A stretch of DNA of 59,851 nucleotides, taken from assembly GCA_964437185.1 (NCBI GenBank), contig CAYTFU010000007.1, positions 1 to 59,851 on the forward strand, read 5' to 3'. The notes beneath the pieces are model-generated. The model was not told where the DNA came from and did not search any database. It saw only the letters and a list, made by a program, of their open reading frames with translations. Position 1 is the stretch's first letter. Every line of letters begins with the position of its first letter. Below, piece by piece: positions 49,044-57,355 of this stretch. The DNA comes from UBA10103 sp964437185. GTDB lineage: Bacteria > Patescibacteriota > Minisyncoccia > Phycocordibacterales > UBA2100. Made by a program: the position numbers and the translations under genes.

Positions 49044-50005
49044 GCGTGTCTGTGGCGCGGTAGCACTACGGGCACAAGGTGCTTCTCGATGGCCTCGCGG
49101 CTTGCTTCGTGCTGCGGGGGGAGCTTGAGGTGCTCACCAAGTTCAGAGATCGGTTCGTCGATGCCAAATCCGATGTCGTCTGTCGCTATCTCGAAGAGTA
49201 CGCCGGCCGGCGTCATGAAATATGTGGAATGAAAATATTGGCGATCAATCATGCCGGTGGAAGCGATCCCGATTGCGTTTACCTGCTGTCTGAGTGCTTC
49301 GCGCGCTGAATCGTTTTTTGCTTGAAAGGCGATGTGATGTACCGAGCCCGCGCCCTGTCGCGCTCGGGGCAAGTCTGGCTTCTCTTGAATTGCGACGTAC
49401 TTTCCCGGCCAGTGTGCGGCTTGCAAGCGAGTCACTTTTCCAACGACCTTAAGCAACTCGTATCCAAGGCCCCCCGTGAGAGAGCTTTCAATAAGGGCGA
49501 GTTCGGGCACAGCGATACTCGCCCCGTAGAATCCGCGCAACACTTTTGTGCGGGGTACAGGGCCGTCGCTCCACGGCACCACAGGGCTCTCGATGCTGGC
49601 CGCAACAAGCCCGATACGAAGGCCATCTGGATCGAAGAGGATCAATACCTGTTCGCCAAAGGGGAGCGTCTCTTCTGTGCATTCGATCCCGTACTCTTTT
49701 GTTCGTTTTTTCCAAAACGAAAATGATGCTTCTTCGATCGCGTAGTAAATACCCGACACTTCACCGATTCCCCGTACGCCTCGAGGAATGCCGGGCCAAT
49801 AGAAGAATGTCAGAATGGTTCCGGGAGTTCCTACAGCGTCACCATAATACAGGTGATAGGCAGTGGGATCGTCGAAATTGACTGTTTTTTTGACAAGTCG
49901 TTGGCCAAGGAATCCTTCGTAGAAATCGAGATTTTTTTGAGGGTCCGCAGTAATGGCGGTGATGTGGTGTATCCCATCAGTGCGATGTGGGGCATCTGTG
50001 TGCAT
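49040..50005 (-). CDS. VOC ring-cleaving dioxygenase, MhqE/MhqO-like
   Basis: 321 aa, two glyoxalase/VOC modules. First: GIHHITAITADPQKNLDFY (12-30) and DPDGLRIGLV; second: metal ligand His in SVHHIAF and Glu in GVLFEIATD. Family enzymes are linked to hydroquinone detoxification and glyoxalase-type chemistry. It precedes the hydrolase with a 4-base overlap. Confidence 0.88.
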   Translation of the reverse strand: MHTDAPHRTDGIHHITAITADPQKNLDFYEGFLGQRLVKKTVNFDDPTAYHLYYGDAVGTPGTILTFFYWPGIPRGVRGIGEVSGIYYAIEEASFSFWKKRTKEYGIECTEETLPFGEQVLILFDPDGLRIGLVAASIESPVVPWSDGPVPRTKVLRGFYGASIAVPELALIESSLTGGLGYELLKVVGKVTRLQAAHWPGKYVAIQEKPDLPRARQGAGSVHHIAFQAKNDSAREALRQQVNAIGIASTGMIDRQYFHSTYFMTPAGVLFEIATDDIGFGIDEPISELGEHLKLPPQHEASREAIEKHLVPVVLPRHRHA

Positions 50006-50011
50006 AGCCGC

Positions 50012-50017
50012 ATTATA
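50012..50017 (-). promoter_or_regulatory. -10 box of the dioxygenase gene (leaderless)
   Basis: Minus strand TATAAT, ending 6 bases before the ATG at 50005. Confidence 0.75.
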
Positions 50018-50096
50018 CGCATACTATATCGTCTGCGCGCACCGGTCACGGAAAAAGTAGTTCTGTCCTATCCATTGAAAGATTTTGAGAAAGGGG

Positions 50097-50102
50097 GATA
50101 AT
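50097..50102 (+). promoter_or_regulatory. -10 box of the DUF5652 gene
   Basis: GATAAT ends 8 bases before ATG 50111. Confidence 0.5.
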
Positions 50103-50110
50103 GAACCCAT

Positions 50111-50389
50111 ATGGGAAACATGATGGGCTTTGGGGGTGGGTACGGTATGGGTTTTGGGATACCCGTGTGGTTTGCGGCCTTTTTACCAATCATTATTATT
50201 TGGAGCATTTTTTGGAAGGGCCTTGCCCTGTGGCACTCGTCGCAGCGTAAGGAGGTGTGGTGGTTTGTTGCACTTCTTCTCATCAATACGATGGGAATTT
50301 TGGAGATTGTGTATTTGTTTATGTTTGCAAAGCTTAAGTTTGAAAATCTGTTTAGCGTGAAGGGGCCTGATGCTGGTGCACCGCTTTGA
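50111..50389 (+). CDS. DUF5652 membrane protein
   Basis: 92 aa. Gly/Met-rich N-terminus (MGNMMGFGGGYGMGFG), then two TM helices (about 19-38 and 50-70) with the DUF5652 features KGLALW and WWFVALLLINTMGILEIVYLF. Common small protein of Patescibacteria with unknown role. The AI-2E permease gene starts 2 bases after its stop, so the two are likely coupled. Confidence 0.82.
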   Translation: MGNMMGFGGGYGMGFGIPVWFAAFLPIIIIWSIFWKGLALWHSSQRKEVWWFVALLLINTMGILEIVYLFMFAKLKFENLFSVKGPDAGAPL

Positions 50390-50391
50390 GC

Positions 50392-51441
50392 ATGAACGAT
50401 GTCCAGACTGGCCACAGGTTTCTGCTGCTTCTGCTTGCAGGCAGTGCGATTCTCACGTTCTTTATATTTTGGCCTTTTTTTGCGCCACTCGTATTTGCGG
50501 TGGTGTTTGCGGTCGTGCTGCAGCCTGTTTACACCAAAATATCGCGTTCACTCGGTAATTGGCCGAGTACGGCTGCGCTTTTGACTGTGCTTTTCGCGAT
50601 TTTCTGCATCCTCCTTCCTCTTGGTTTTCTTATCACGAGTCTTGCCGCCGAAGCGCGTGAAGTCTACATATCATTTGTAAACGGCAATGGTCAGGCGCAG
50701 ATACAAAACACAGTTTTGCGCGCAGAGCATGTACTGCAGAGTTATTTCCCCGGTACGCGAGGACTTTCTGACACACTATCCGCAAACATCGCAACGTACA
50801 GCCAAGAAGCACTTCGATGGATACTCGAGCACGTGGCGTTTGTATTTTCTGGGGTGGCATCGCTCTTTGTAAATCTCTTTGTGTTTTTTGTCGCTTTATA
50901 CTATTTGCTGCGGGATGGAGCAGCGTTTAAAAGGGCGGTGATCGAATTGAGTCCGTTGCCGGATTCCTACGATGAAGTAGTGGCGCGCCAACTGGGCGTG
51001 TCCATTAGTTCTGTTGTCACGGGAAGTCTCCTTGTGGGGATCATTCAGGGAGTTCTGGCGGCAATTGGATTCGGCATATTCGGTGTCTCAAATGCTGTCT
51101 TATGGGGCGCGGTCGCCGCCGTGGCAGCCCTAGTACCGGGGGTGGGTACCGGATTAGTCTTTGGCCCTGCCGTCATACTTCTCCTGCTTGTTGGTGACTT
51201 TGGTGCTGCGGTGGGCATTGCTGCGTGGGGAGCATTTGCCGTGGGCATGGTCGACAACTTTCTTGGTCCGCGGCTCTTGGGGCGCCACATCGACCTTCAT
51301 CCGTTTTTTATGCTGCTATCAGTTTTTGGCGGTATTTCTTTTTTCGGAATCCTCGGACTATTTCTTGGCCCTATATTTCTCAGTTTTCTTTTTACGCTTC
51401 TCTCGATATACGCGACGTTTCCGAAGCGAAGCGAATCGTAG
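50392..51441 (+). CDS. AI-2E family transporter
   Basis: 349 aa from ATG 50392. About eight TM segments of the AI-2E_transport/PerM type: FWPFFAPLVFAVVFA near the N-terminus, a soluble insert (about 80-150), and the conserved LVPGVGTGLVFGPA and GPRLLG-x-H-I-x-L-HPFFM stretches (about 240-305). Family members export small molecules or ions (Na+/H+ in some, TqsA, PerM); the substrate here is unknown. Confidence 0.9.
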   Translation: MNDVQTGHRFLLLLLAGSAILTFFIFWPFFAPLVFAVVFAVVLQPVYTKISRSLGNWPSTAALLTVLFAIFCILLPLGFLITSLAAEAREVYISFVNGNGQAQIQNTVLRAEHVLQSYFPGTRGLSDTLSANIATYSQEALRWILEHVAFVFSGVASLFVNLFVFFVALYYLLRDGAAFKRAVIELSPLPDSYDEVVARQLGVSISSVVTGSLLVGIIQGVLAAIGFGIFGVSNAVLWGAVAAVAALVPGVGTGLVFGPAVILLLLVGDFGAAVGIAAWGAFAVGMVDNFLGPRLLGRHIDLHPFFMLLSVFGGISFFGILGLFLGPIFLSFLFTLLSIYATFPKRSES

Positions 51442-51445
51442 CGCC

Positions 51446-51901
51446 TTATCCGCGCCCTCGGTAGGGCGGGACTCCCTGATCCGGAACCCACACATCTTTC
51501 GGCAGTTTCCCGTGCTGGAAAAACACATCGATCGGCATGCCGCCGCGCGGGTACCAGTATCCACCGATGCGCAGCCATTTTGGGCGTAGCTCATTAATCA
51601 ATCGTTTCCCAATTCCGACAGTGCAATCCTCATGGAACGCCCCATGATTTCTAAAAGAATAGAAGTAGAGCTTGAGCGACTTACTTTCCACGATTTTTTT
51701 GTCAGGCACGTAGTCGATCACAAGGTGCGCAAAATCGGGCTGGCCGGTAACGGGGCAAAGCGACGTGAATTCGGGACAGGTGAATCGTATGAGGTACGGC
51801 TTGCCGGGCTGTGGGTTGGGGATTGTTTCGAGTACTGCCGAATCCGGAGACGCGGCAATCCTGCTCGAATGACCGAGTTGCGTAAGCCTCTTTTCTTGCA
51901 T
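51446..51901 (-). CDS. queF: NADPH-dependent preQ0 reductase QueF
   Basis: 151 aa from ATG 51901. T-fold enzyme with nucleophile C49 in FTSLCPVTGQPDFAH (D56 as proton donor), KSLKLYFYSFRNHGAFHE motif for NADPH/substrate binding. Short unimodal type. Reduces 7-cyano-7-deazaguanine to preQ1, the substrate of Tgt, whose gene lies at 55139. queC, queD and queE are absent here, so preQ0 may come from elsewhere in the genome or from outside. Confidence 0.94.
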   Translation of the reverse strand: MQEKRLTQLGHSSRIAASPDSAVLETIPNPQPGKPYLIRFTCPEFTSLCPVTGQPDFAHLVIDYVPDKKIVESKSLKLYFYSFRNHGAFHEDCTVGIGKRLINELRPKWLRIGGYWYPRGGMPIDVFFQHGKLPKDVWVPDQGVPPYRGRG

Positions 51902-51907
51902 CGGCGC

Positions 51908-51916
51908 TTTATAACA
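51908..51916 (-). promoter_or_regulatory. Extended -10 of queF (leaderless)
   Basis: Minus strand TGT-TATAAA; hexamer ends 6 bases before the ATG at 51901, excluding the longer frame from 51961. Confidence 0.75.
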
Positions 51917-51929
51917 CAGAGTCTCGGTC

Positions 51930-52928
51930 TTAAACAATATTGATGGGTGCGCGCGCGGCAAACGCCTTGATGTTTTCGCAGGTGGTCATGAGTATCTCGC
52001 GCTTTGCTTCCTTGGTGTTAAACGCGATGTGCGGCGTAACGATCACCTGTGGCATGTCGACAAGCATGTGCGCGGCGACAAGCGCTTGAAATTCCTTGAT
52101 ATCGTGACGGTCGTCTGAGAGAAGCGAGGCTTCATCGAGGAGTTCGCGCTCTCCCTCTATTACATCGAGGCCGGCGCCCGCAAGGGAGCCGGCTTTGAGA
52201 GCGCGAATAAGTGCGGGGGTGTCGACAATCGCGCCTCGTGATGTGTTGATGAGGAAGCTGCCGCGCTTAAATTTTGCAAGCAGAGCGGCGTCTATGAGGT
52301 GATGCGTCGAGGGTAGGTGAGGGACGTGGAGCGTAACGATGTCGCTCTGCGCCACAAGCTCTTCGAGAGAAAGGTATGTGCAGTTTGTGGTTTCTGCAAA
52401 GGCAGTATCGGGCCTTGGGTCAAACGCGACAATTCGCATCGCGAGTCCCGACGCAATCCGCGCTACATTTTTACCAATATTGCCTGTCCCCACAATGCCG
52501 ATTGTTTTGCCAGCAAGATCAAAGCCTTCATAATCTTTGACGTCGGTTGTTCCTTCGCGGCGAAGCCGATCTGCGGCCGCGTACGCCTTTCGCGAAAGAC
52601 CAAGGATGAGCGCAAACGTGAATTCCGCGACGGTGCGAGCGCCGTACACCGGAACGTTCGACACCGTAATCCCGCGCGCTTTCGCTGCTTCGAGGTCGAT
52701 GTGATCGTAGCCCGTTGATCGCGCGGCGATGTGCTTCAGTTTGGGAAGTGCTTGGATGTACTCTGCGGTAACGGGCGTCGAAACGAAAACCGACAAAACC
52801 TCGGCATCAGCGTATGACGTGATTGACTCTGACAACGGAGAGACAGGAAACGCGAGTTGATGCTCGGAGAGCTCTTTTTCAAGAGTTGCGCGCGTCTCTG
52901 TATCGACTGCGTCAAAAATTATTTTCAC
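51930..52928 (-). CDS. D-2-hydroxyacid dehydrogenase (D-LDH-like)
   Basis: 332 aa, GTG start. NAD domain GIVGTGNIGKNV (about 144-155), substrate Arg in NTSRGAIVD (about 231-239), Glu in DVIEGE and catalytic His in VTPHIAF (about 302-308). The VPVYGARTVAEFTFALIL segment is typical of D-lactate dehydrogenase. Interconverts D-lactate and pyruvate or a similar pair; could recycle NADH in fermentation. Confidence 0.9.
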   Translation of the reverse strand: MKIIFDAVDTETRATLEKELSEHQLAFPVSPLSESITSYADAEVLSVFVSTPVTAEYIQALPKLKHIAARSTGYDHIDLEAAKARGITVSNVPVYGARTVAEFTFALILGLSRKAYAAADRLRREGTTDVKDYEGFDLAGKTIGIVGTGNIGKNVARIASGLAMRIVAFDPRPDTAFAETTNCTYLSLEELVAQSDIVTLHVPHLPSTHHLIDAALLAKFKRGSFLINTSRGAIVDTPALIRALKAGSLAGAGLDVIEGERELLDEASLLSDDRHDIKEFQALVAAHMLVDMPQVIVTPHIAFNTKEAKREILMTTCENIKAFAARAPINIV

Positions 52929-52934
52929 AAACCC

Positions 52935-52943
52935 AGTATATCA
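52935..52943 (-). promoter_or_regulatory. Extended -10 of the dehydrogenase (leaderless)
   Basis: Minus strand TGA-TATACT; hexamer ends 6 bases before GTG 52928, supporting the non-ATG start. Confidence 0.78.
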
Positions 52944-52986
52944 CTGGCAAGTATGTCGTTGTTGTTGCGATGTACGCTCGATGGTA

Positions 52987-52992
52987 TATACT
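52987..52992 (+). promoter_or_regulatory. -10 box of the 38-aa protein gene
   Basis: TATACT ends 7 bases before ATG 53000. Confidence 0.68.
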
Positions 52993-52999
52993 CGTGTGC

Positions 53000-53116
53000 A
53001 TGGCAAAACGAGCAAGTCAGGATATTAAGAATAAGAAGTCGCGTTCGCGTAAGACGAAGAAGCGATTGGCCGCTAAACACGCAATGCTTTCGGCACGTGG
53101 AAAGAAACGCCGCTAA
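53000..53116 (+). CDS. 38-aa highly basic protein
   Basis: 38 aa, about 40% Lys/Arg (KNKKSRSRKTKKRLAAKHA), ending GKKRR; no Cys or acidic patch. The start is set by the promoter; the longer frame upstream crosses the divergent dehydrogenase gene. Composition resembles small ribosome- or nucleic-acid-binding proteins. The cyclophilin gene starts 20 bases downstream. Confidence 0.7.
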   Translation: MAKRASQDIKNKKSRSRKTKKRLAAKHAMLSARGKKRR

Positions 53117-53136
53117 GTGCGGCCGTTGCGCATTAT

Positions 53137-53613
53137 ATGAAAGCGACGCTTCGTACAAGCGAGGGGGACATTGTGTTGGAATTGTTTACGGACGCTACGC
53201 CAGCTACGGCTGCTAATTTTGCTAAACTCGCAAAAGAGGGCTATTACGACGGGACAAAATTTCACCGAGTGATCAAGGGGTTTATGATCCAGGGCGGTGA
53301 TCCACTTACCAAAGATGATGCGCAGACAGCTCGCTGGGGCACGGGCGGGCCAGGCTATTCATTTGCGGACGAGATCGGGCCGGGAAATCGCAACGATGTC
53401 GGCACTATATCGATGGCGAACGCGGGTCCCAATACAAATGGCAGTCAATTTTTTATCAACGTCAAAGACAACGATTTCCTCGATACGAAGCATACGGTGT
53501 TTGGCCGCGTTATCGAGGGCATGGATGTCGTGCGCGAGATAGAGAGTGTTGGCGTCGACAATGGCGACAGGCCGCTCTCGCCCGTGGTGATTGAAAGCGT
53601 CACCATCGCGTGA
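53137..53613 (+). CDS. Cyclophilin-type peptidyl-prolyl isomerase
   Basis: 158 aa, complete single-domain cyclophilin: catalytic R in FHRVIKGFMIQGGDP, SMANAGPNTNGSQFFI, and HTVFGRVIEGMDVV. No signal peptide, so cytosolic. Assists folding by isomerising Xaa-Pro bonds. Probably cotranscribed with the 38-aa gene 20 bases upstream. Confidence 0.95.
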   Translation: MKATLRTSEGDIVLELFTDATPATAANFAKLAKEGYYDGTKFHRVIKGFMIQGGDPLTKDDAQTARWGTGGPGYSFADEIGPGNRNDVGTISMANAGPNTNGSQFFINVKDNDFLDTKHTVFGRVIEGMDVVREIESVGVDNGDRPLSPVVIESVTIA

Positions 53614-53648
53614 TAGTGACTTTGTGAGAGTCGAGCTTTCATTTCGCG

Positions 53649-53658
53649 ATAATATACG
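53649..53658 (+). promoter_or_regulatory. Possible promoter of the ABC-F gene
   Basis: GATAAT overlapping TATACG, ending 13-17 bases before ATG 53672: a short leader. Confidence 0.35.
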
Positions 53659-53671
53659 GTAGGTTCTCACA

Positions 53672-55129
53672 ATGGCTGAAGAAACAATCGTTCGATTTGA
53701 AGACGTGTCGTTTGAACACGGGCCGCGCAAGCTCATCCTAGACGACGTGTCGTTTCCCATTCGCCGAGGTTCCAAGACTACGCTCATGGGCCAGAATGGC
53801 GCAGGGAAAAGCACCCTCTTTGCTCTGATCACAGGGGCCATACAGCCCGAGGAGGGCCAGGTACATATTGAGAAAGGTCTCTCTATCGCGATCTCGCGCC
53901 AAGTGATACCGCGTGATGAAATGGAGCTTACGGTGCGAGAATTTTTCCAAAAAGTATTTTCCAAGAAGATATACGATATCGACCCGCGCATTGACGAGGT
54001 GCTGGAGGTGGTAAATTTGCGTGGACACGAAAAGGTGCACGATCGCGTGATCAAGTCATTCTCTGGCGGCCAGCAGGCGAGACTTCTGCTCGCCTCCGCA
54101 CTCATTCAAAAGCCTGATCTATTGCTTTTGGATGAACCGACCAACAACCTCGATAAAGAAGGGATTGCTCACCTCACCAAGTTTTTGGTCGAGTACGCGA
54201 AGACCTGCATGGTGATTTCGCACGACGCCGATTTTCTCAACGCATTTACACAAGGCGTGTTGTATCTCGATGTTCATACGCAAAAGGTTGAGCAGTATAC
54301 GGGCAACTATTTCGACGTCGTCTCACAGATATCGGCGCGCGTCGACAAAGAGCATATGAAAAACGCGCAGCTCAAAAAGACAATCATCGCTAACAAAGAG
54401 AAGGCCAATTTCTTTGCGATGAAGGGTGGGCAGCTGCGGCTCGTAGCCAAGCGAATGCGAGAGAAGGCACAGGATGCGGAAGAGTCAATGGTGGACGTGC
54501 GTAAAGAGGATAAGACCATCAAGACGTTCCAAATCCCTTGCCCGCCGAATTTGACGGGCGAAATGCTTCGCATCACGTCCTACAACACGGTCAAAAATCA
54601 TAAGACAGTTATCCATAAAAAGGTCCTCTCGCTCCGGAAAAATCAACACCTGCTTCTTAAAGGGCCAAACGGTATAGGAAAATCAACGTTACTCGAGGCG
54701 CTTGCGGGCGGGGAGGCTACGGGGGCAACGATCGCCCCGGGGGTGAAGGTTGGGTACTATCGGCAAGATTTTTCAAATCTCGACTTTGATTCTACGGTGT
54801 ACAAGGAGCTTATGGTTGTGATGGATAAGCAGATAGAGCAGGAAATGCGGCGAGTTGCTGCGGGTTTTTTGATCACCGACGATTTAATTCATGCGCGAAT
54901 TGGAAACCTGTCCGAAGGTCAGAAGGGTTTGGTTGCATTCGCGCGGCTCGTGTTGATGAGACCATCACTCCTCATTCTCGATGAGCCAACCAACCATATC
55001 AACTTTCGCCATATACCCGTTATTGCCGCAGCGCTTGATGCCTACGAGGGGGCGATGATTCTCGTGAGTCACGTTCCAGAATTTGTCGCGAGCATACGCA
55101 TCGACGAGGTTCTTGATTTGGAGAAATAA
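53672..55129 (+). CDS. ABC-F family ATPase
   Basis: 485 aa, two ABC domains in one chain without TM. Walker A GQNGAGKST (about 40-48) and GPNGIGKST; signatures SFSGGQQAR and NLSEGQKGL; Walker B LLLLDEPTNNLD and LLILDEPTNHI. The linker (about 225-290) with a Lys/Glu-rich helix pair is the ribosome-probing arm. ABC-F proteins act on stalled ribosomes, as translation factors or antibiotic protectors; which applies is unclear. Confidence 0.9.
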   Translation: MAEETIVRFEDVSFEHGPRKLILDDVSFPIRRGSKTTLMGQNGAGKSTLFALITGAIQPEEGQVHIEKGLSIAISRQVIPRDEMELTVREFFQKVFSKKIYDIDPRIDEVLEVVNLRGHEKVHDRVIKSFSGGQQARLLLASALIQKPDLLLLDEPTNNLDKEGIAHLTKFLVEYAKTCMVISHDADFLNAFTQGVLYLDVHTQKVEQYTGNYFDVVSQISARVDKEHMKNAQLKKTIIANKEKANFFAMKGGQLRLVAKRMREKAQDAEESMVDVRKEDKTIKTFQIPCPPNLTGEMLRITSYNTVKNHKTVIHKKVLSLRKNQHLLLKGPNGIGKSTLLEALAGGEATGATIAPGVKVGYYRQDFSNLDFDSTVYKELMVVMDKQIEQEMRRVAAGFLITDDLIHARIGNLSEGQKGLVAFARLVLMRPSLLILDEPTNHINFRHIPVIAAALDAYEGAMILVSHVPEFVASIRIDEVLDLEK

Positions 55130-55138
55130 ACCGAGGGT

Positions 55139-56278
55139 CTACAGCTCATCGTTATTTATGCGGCGACGCAACTCTTTTGCGCGTGCATTGAAGAAGTGGA
55201 GATTGTGGTACGAGGCGAGTTTCATCCCAGTGATCTCATGCATTCGCATGAGATGGCTAATGTAAGAGCGTGTGTAGGTTTTGCAAATGTCGCACGTGCA
55301 GCGCGTATCGAGAGGCTTCTTGTCATTCAAGAATCGCCTATTACGAATGTTCAGTCTACCTAAAGATGTAAAAATTATTCCGCGCCGCGCATAGTGCGTC
55401 GGCGCTATACAATCGAAGGTATCGCCGCCCGCTTTCGCCAGGTAGGGGAAGTCTTCGGGATGGCCAACGCCGAGAACGTGGCGAGGCTTATGTTCAGGTA
55501 AAATTTTATTGACCGCAGAAAGCATGCGAAGCAAAGAGCGCTTATCGTAGCCAAATTCACCGCCGATACCGAAGCCGTCGAAGGGAAGTGCACCGATTGC
55601 CCGAGCGCTTTTTGTCCGAAGCGAAAGAAAGCGACCACCCTGGACGATTCCATAGAGAGCCTGAGCGTCGTTCTTTTTCAGATCTAGACAGCGCTCAGCC
55701 CATCGGTGCGTTCTCTCCATTGAAACGCGCATGTATTTTTCATCGACAAGAGGGGAGGGGCATTCGTCAAACGCAAAAATGATATCTGCTCCCAAAGTTT
55801 CCTGTATGCGAATTGATTCTTTCGGTCCCAAAAAAAGCTTGGTGCCATCGACTGGCGAGCGAAAGTGCACGCCGTCCTCGGTGATTTTTACAGATCGCGG
55901 CTGGGTTCCTTCGGCAATACTTTTTTCAGGCTGGTGTTTTAAAATCTTTCCGACTCCGTGATCGGTGCCGAAGCCAAGACTGAACACTTGAAATCCACCG
56001 GAGTCCGTCATGAGAGGTCCCGACCAGCGCATGAATTTGTGAAGCCCGCCCATTTTTTTAACAACCCCCTCATTGGGCGCAACGTGCAGATGGTAGGTAT
56101 TGCAAATAAGAACTTGTGAACCCGCTGCGAGCACCTCATCGGATTCAAGAGTTCGCACCGTCGCGCGTGTGGCAACAGGTACAAAAGAAGGTGTCTCGAT
56201 GTCGCCGTGCGGGGTGCTAATGATACCAGTGCGAGCACCGGATATTTTAGACCTTTTTAATATTTTGAAAGTAAACAT
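55139..56278 (-). CDS. tgt: Queuine/preQ1 tRNA-guanine transglycosylase
   Basis: 379 aa. TIM barrel with active-site Asp in MTDSGGFQVFSLG, second catalytic Asp in FDECPSP, GGEFGYDKR (substrate pocket) and the zinc site C-T-C-D-I-C...H near 318-348. Exchanges guanine-34 for preQ1 in tRNAs for Asn, Asp, His and Tyr. Starts 3 bases after the pseudouridine-synthase stop, so the two form an operon of RNA-modification genes. Confidence 0.94.
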   Translation of the reverse strand: MFTFKILKRSKISGARTGIISTPHGDIETPSFVPVATRATVRTLESDEVLAAGSQVLICNTYHLHVAPNEGVVKKMGGLHKFMRWSGPLMTDSGGFQVFSLGFGTDHGVGKILKHQPEKSIAEGTQPRSVKITEDGVHFRSPVDGTKLFLGPKESIRIQETLGADIIFAFDECPSPLVDEKYMRVSMERTHRWAERCLDLKKNDAQALYGIVQGGRFLSLRTKSARAIGALPFDGFGIGGEFGYDKRSLLRMLSAVNKILPEHKPRHVLGVGHPEDFPYLAKAGGDTFDCIAPTHYARRGIIFTSLGRLNIRNRRFLNDKKPLDTRCTCDICKTYTRSYISHLMRMHEITGMKLASYHNLHFFNARAKELRRRINNDEL

Positions 56279-56281
56279 ACT

Positions 56282-56980
56282 CTAGATGCCGAGGCTGGAT
56301 AAAAAAGTCTCGAGCTCCTTGCCGTTGATTGCGCGATGCGCTCCCGGCTTTAAATTATCCAAACGAACATTCACTATTCTCGTTCGACGCAAAGATGTAA
56401 CAGCGTTTCCAAGGGAATCGCACATTCTACGAATTTGATGTTTTTTGCCCTCTGACAGAATTATAGAAAATTTACTGTTTCCAAGAATCCTAACAGTGCA
56501 GGGTTTCGTAATATACGTGCCGATACGCACGCCGCGCTCCATTTTGGATTTGAAATTGGTGGCAAGTGGCTCGCGCGTGCACACTTCATATTCTTTCTCG
56601 TGATCAAACTCAGGATTGAGGAGAGGGTCTGTAATACGCCCGTCGTCGGTGAGTATGATCAAGCCTGAAGAATCTTTGTCCAATCGACCAATTGGAAAAA
56701 TATTCTGTACGTCAACCATGCTTTGAATATCTTTTTCGTGAGGGGCGGGGGAATGCGTGATGATTCCACGGGGTTTATTGAAGGCAAAATATCGAAAGGC
56801 CTTTCGCTTTTGGCGCACCTCGACTTTGTCTTCCGCGTCGACTTTTTGACCAATTTTAGCAGGGGTACCATTCACATACACTTTTCCCGCAGAAATGAGC
56901 TCGTCGGCGTGGGCGCGGGTCGTTATCTTGCGCAGTGCTAAAGCTCTATTGAGTCGCATGGGGAAGGGGGTTGATGACAT
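56282..56980 (-). CDS. RsuA/RluB-family pseudouridine synthase
   Basis: 232 aa. S4 RNA-binding domain (about 9-55: RLNRALALRKITTRAHADELI and GKVYVNGTPA), then catalytic motif GRLDKDSSG with the Asp near 100, and KKHQIRRM. Targets 16S or 23S rRNA (RsuA, RluB, RluE/F group). ATG 56959 (MRLNRAL) is an alternative start matching the S4 domain onset. Confidence 0.92.
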   Translation of the reverse strand: MSSTPFPMRLNRALALRKITTRAHADELISAGKVYVNGTPAKIGQKVDAEDKVEVRQKRKAFRYFAFNKPRGIITHSPAPHEKDIQSMVDVQNIFPIGRLDKDSSGLIILTDDGRITDPLLNPEFDHEKEYEVCTREPLATNFKSKMERGVRIGTYITKPCTVRILGNSKFSIILSEGKKHQIRRMCDSLGNAVTSLRRTRIVNVRLDNLKPGAHRAINGKELETFLSSLGI

Positions 56981-57355
56981 GCGTATGGGATTTCGTACAC
57001 TTTAGCACTTCATCGTAGGAAAACAACGATATTTCTCGCACTAAGCGGCAAACTCCGGCTCCATTGAGCGGGCGACGAGCCGAGAAATCGCGCAAACACG
57101 CCTTAAAGCGGGAATCCGAGTATGGGGCTGAGCAGGCGGTGACTCAGCATATATTTCAAATCGCACTGCGCCTCTCGCACCCGTTCCTCAGCGTACGCGG
57201 GCTTCTGTGTGCAAAATGTGACCGGAAGTATAGAGGTTCGCTGCTTCGTTATAAACCATTCGTGCATACTTACAAAACCCAGAGTTTTCAACATGTATTG
57301 GTAATTGCCGCTTCGTTTTGACTATATAATTATTGACATCGGACCATGATCATTT
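56981..57355. other. 375-base gap with inverted repeats
   Basis: ATTTCTCG (57031-57038) pairs with CGAGAAAT (57081-57088) and encloses GCTC-CATT-GAGC (57058-57069); GCTGAG (57127-57132) pairs with CTCAGC (57143-57148). Small frames on both strands (57064-57321 plus, 57103-57294 minus) overlap; neither resembles a family I know. Could hold a structured RNA or gene remnant. Confidence 0.35.
57325..57330 (+). promoter_or_regulatory. -10 box upstream of the giant repeat protein
   Basis: TATAAT; gives a leader of roughly 19 nt before the TTG at 57356. A TTGACA at 57333-57338 lies on the wrong side to serve it. Confidence 0.45.

Noticed and set aside
57064..57321. 85-codon plus frame and overlapping 63-codon minus frame
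   Set aside because: They overlap each other on opposite strands, show no known domain and no start signals.
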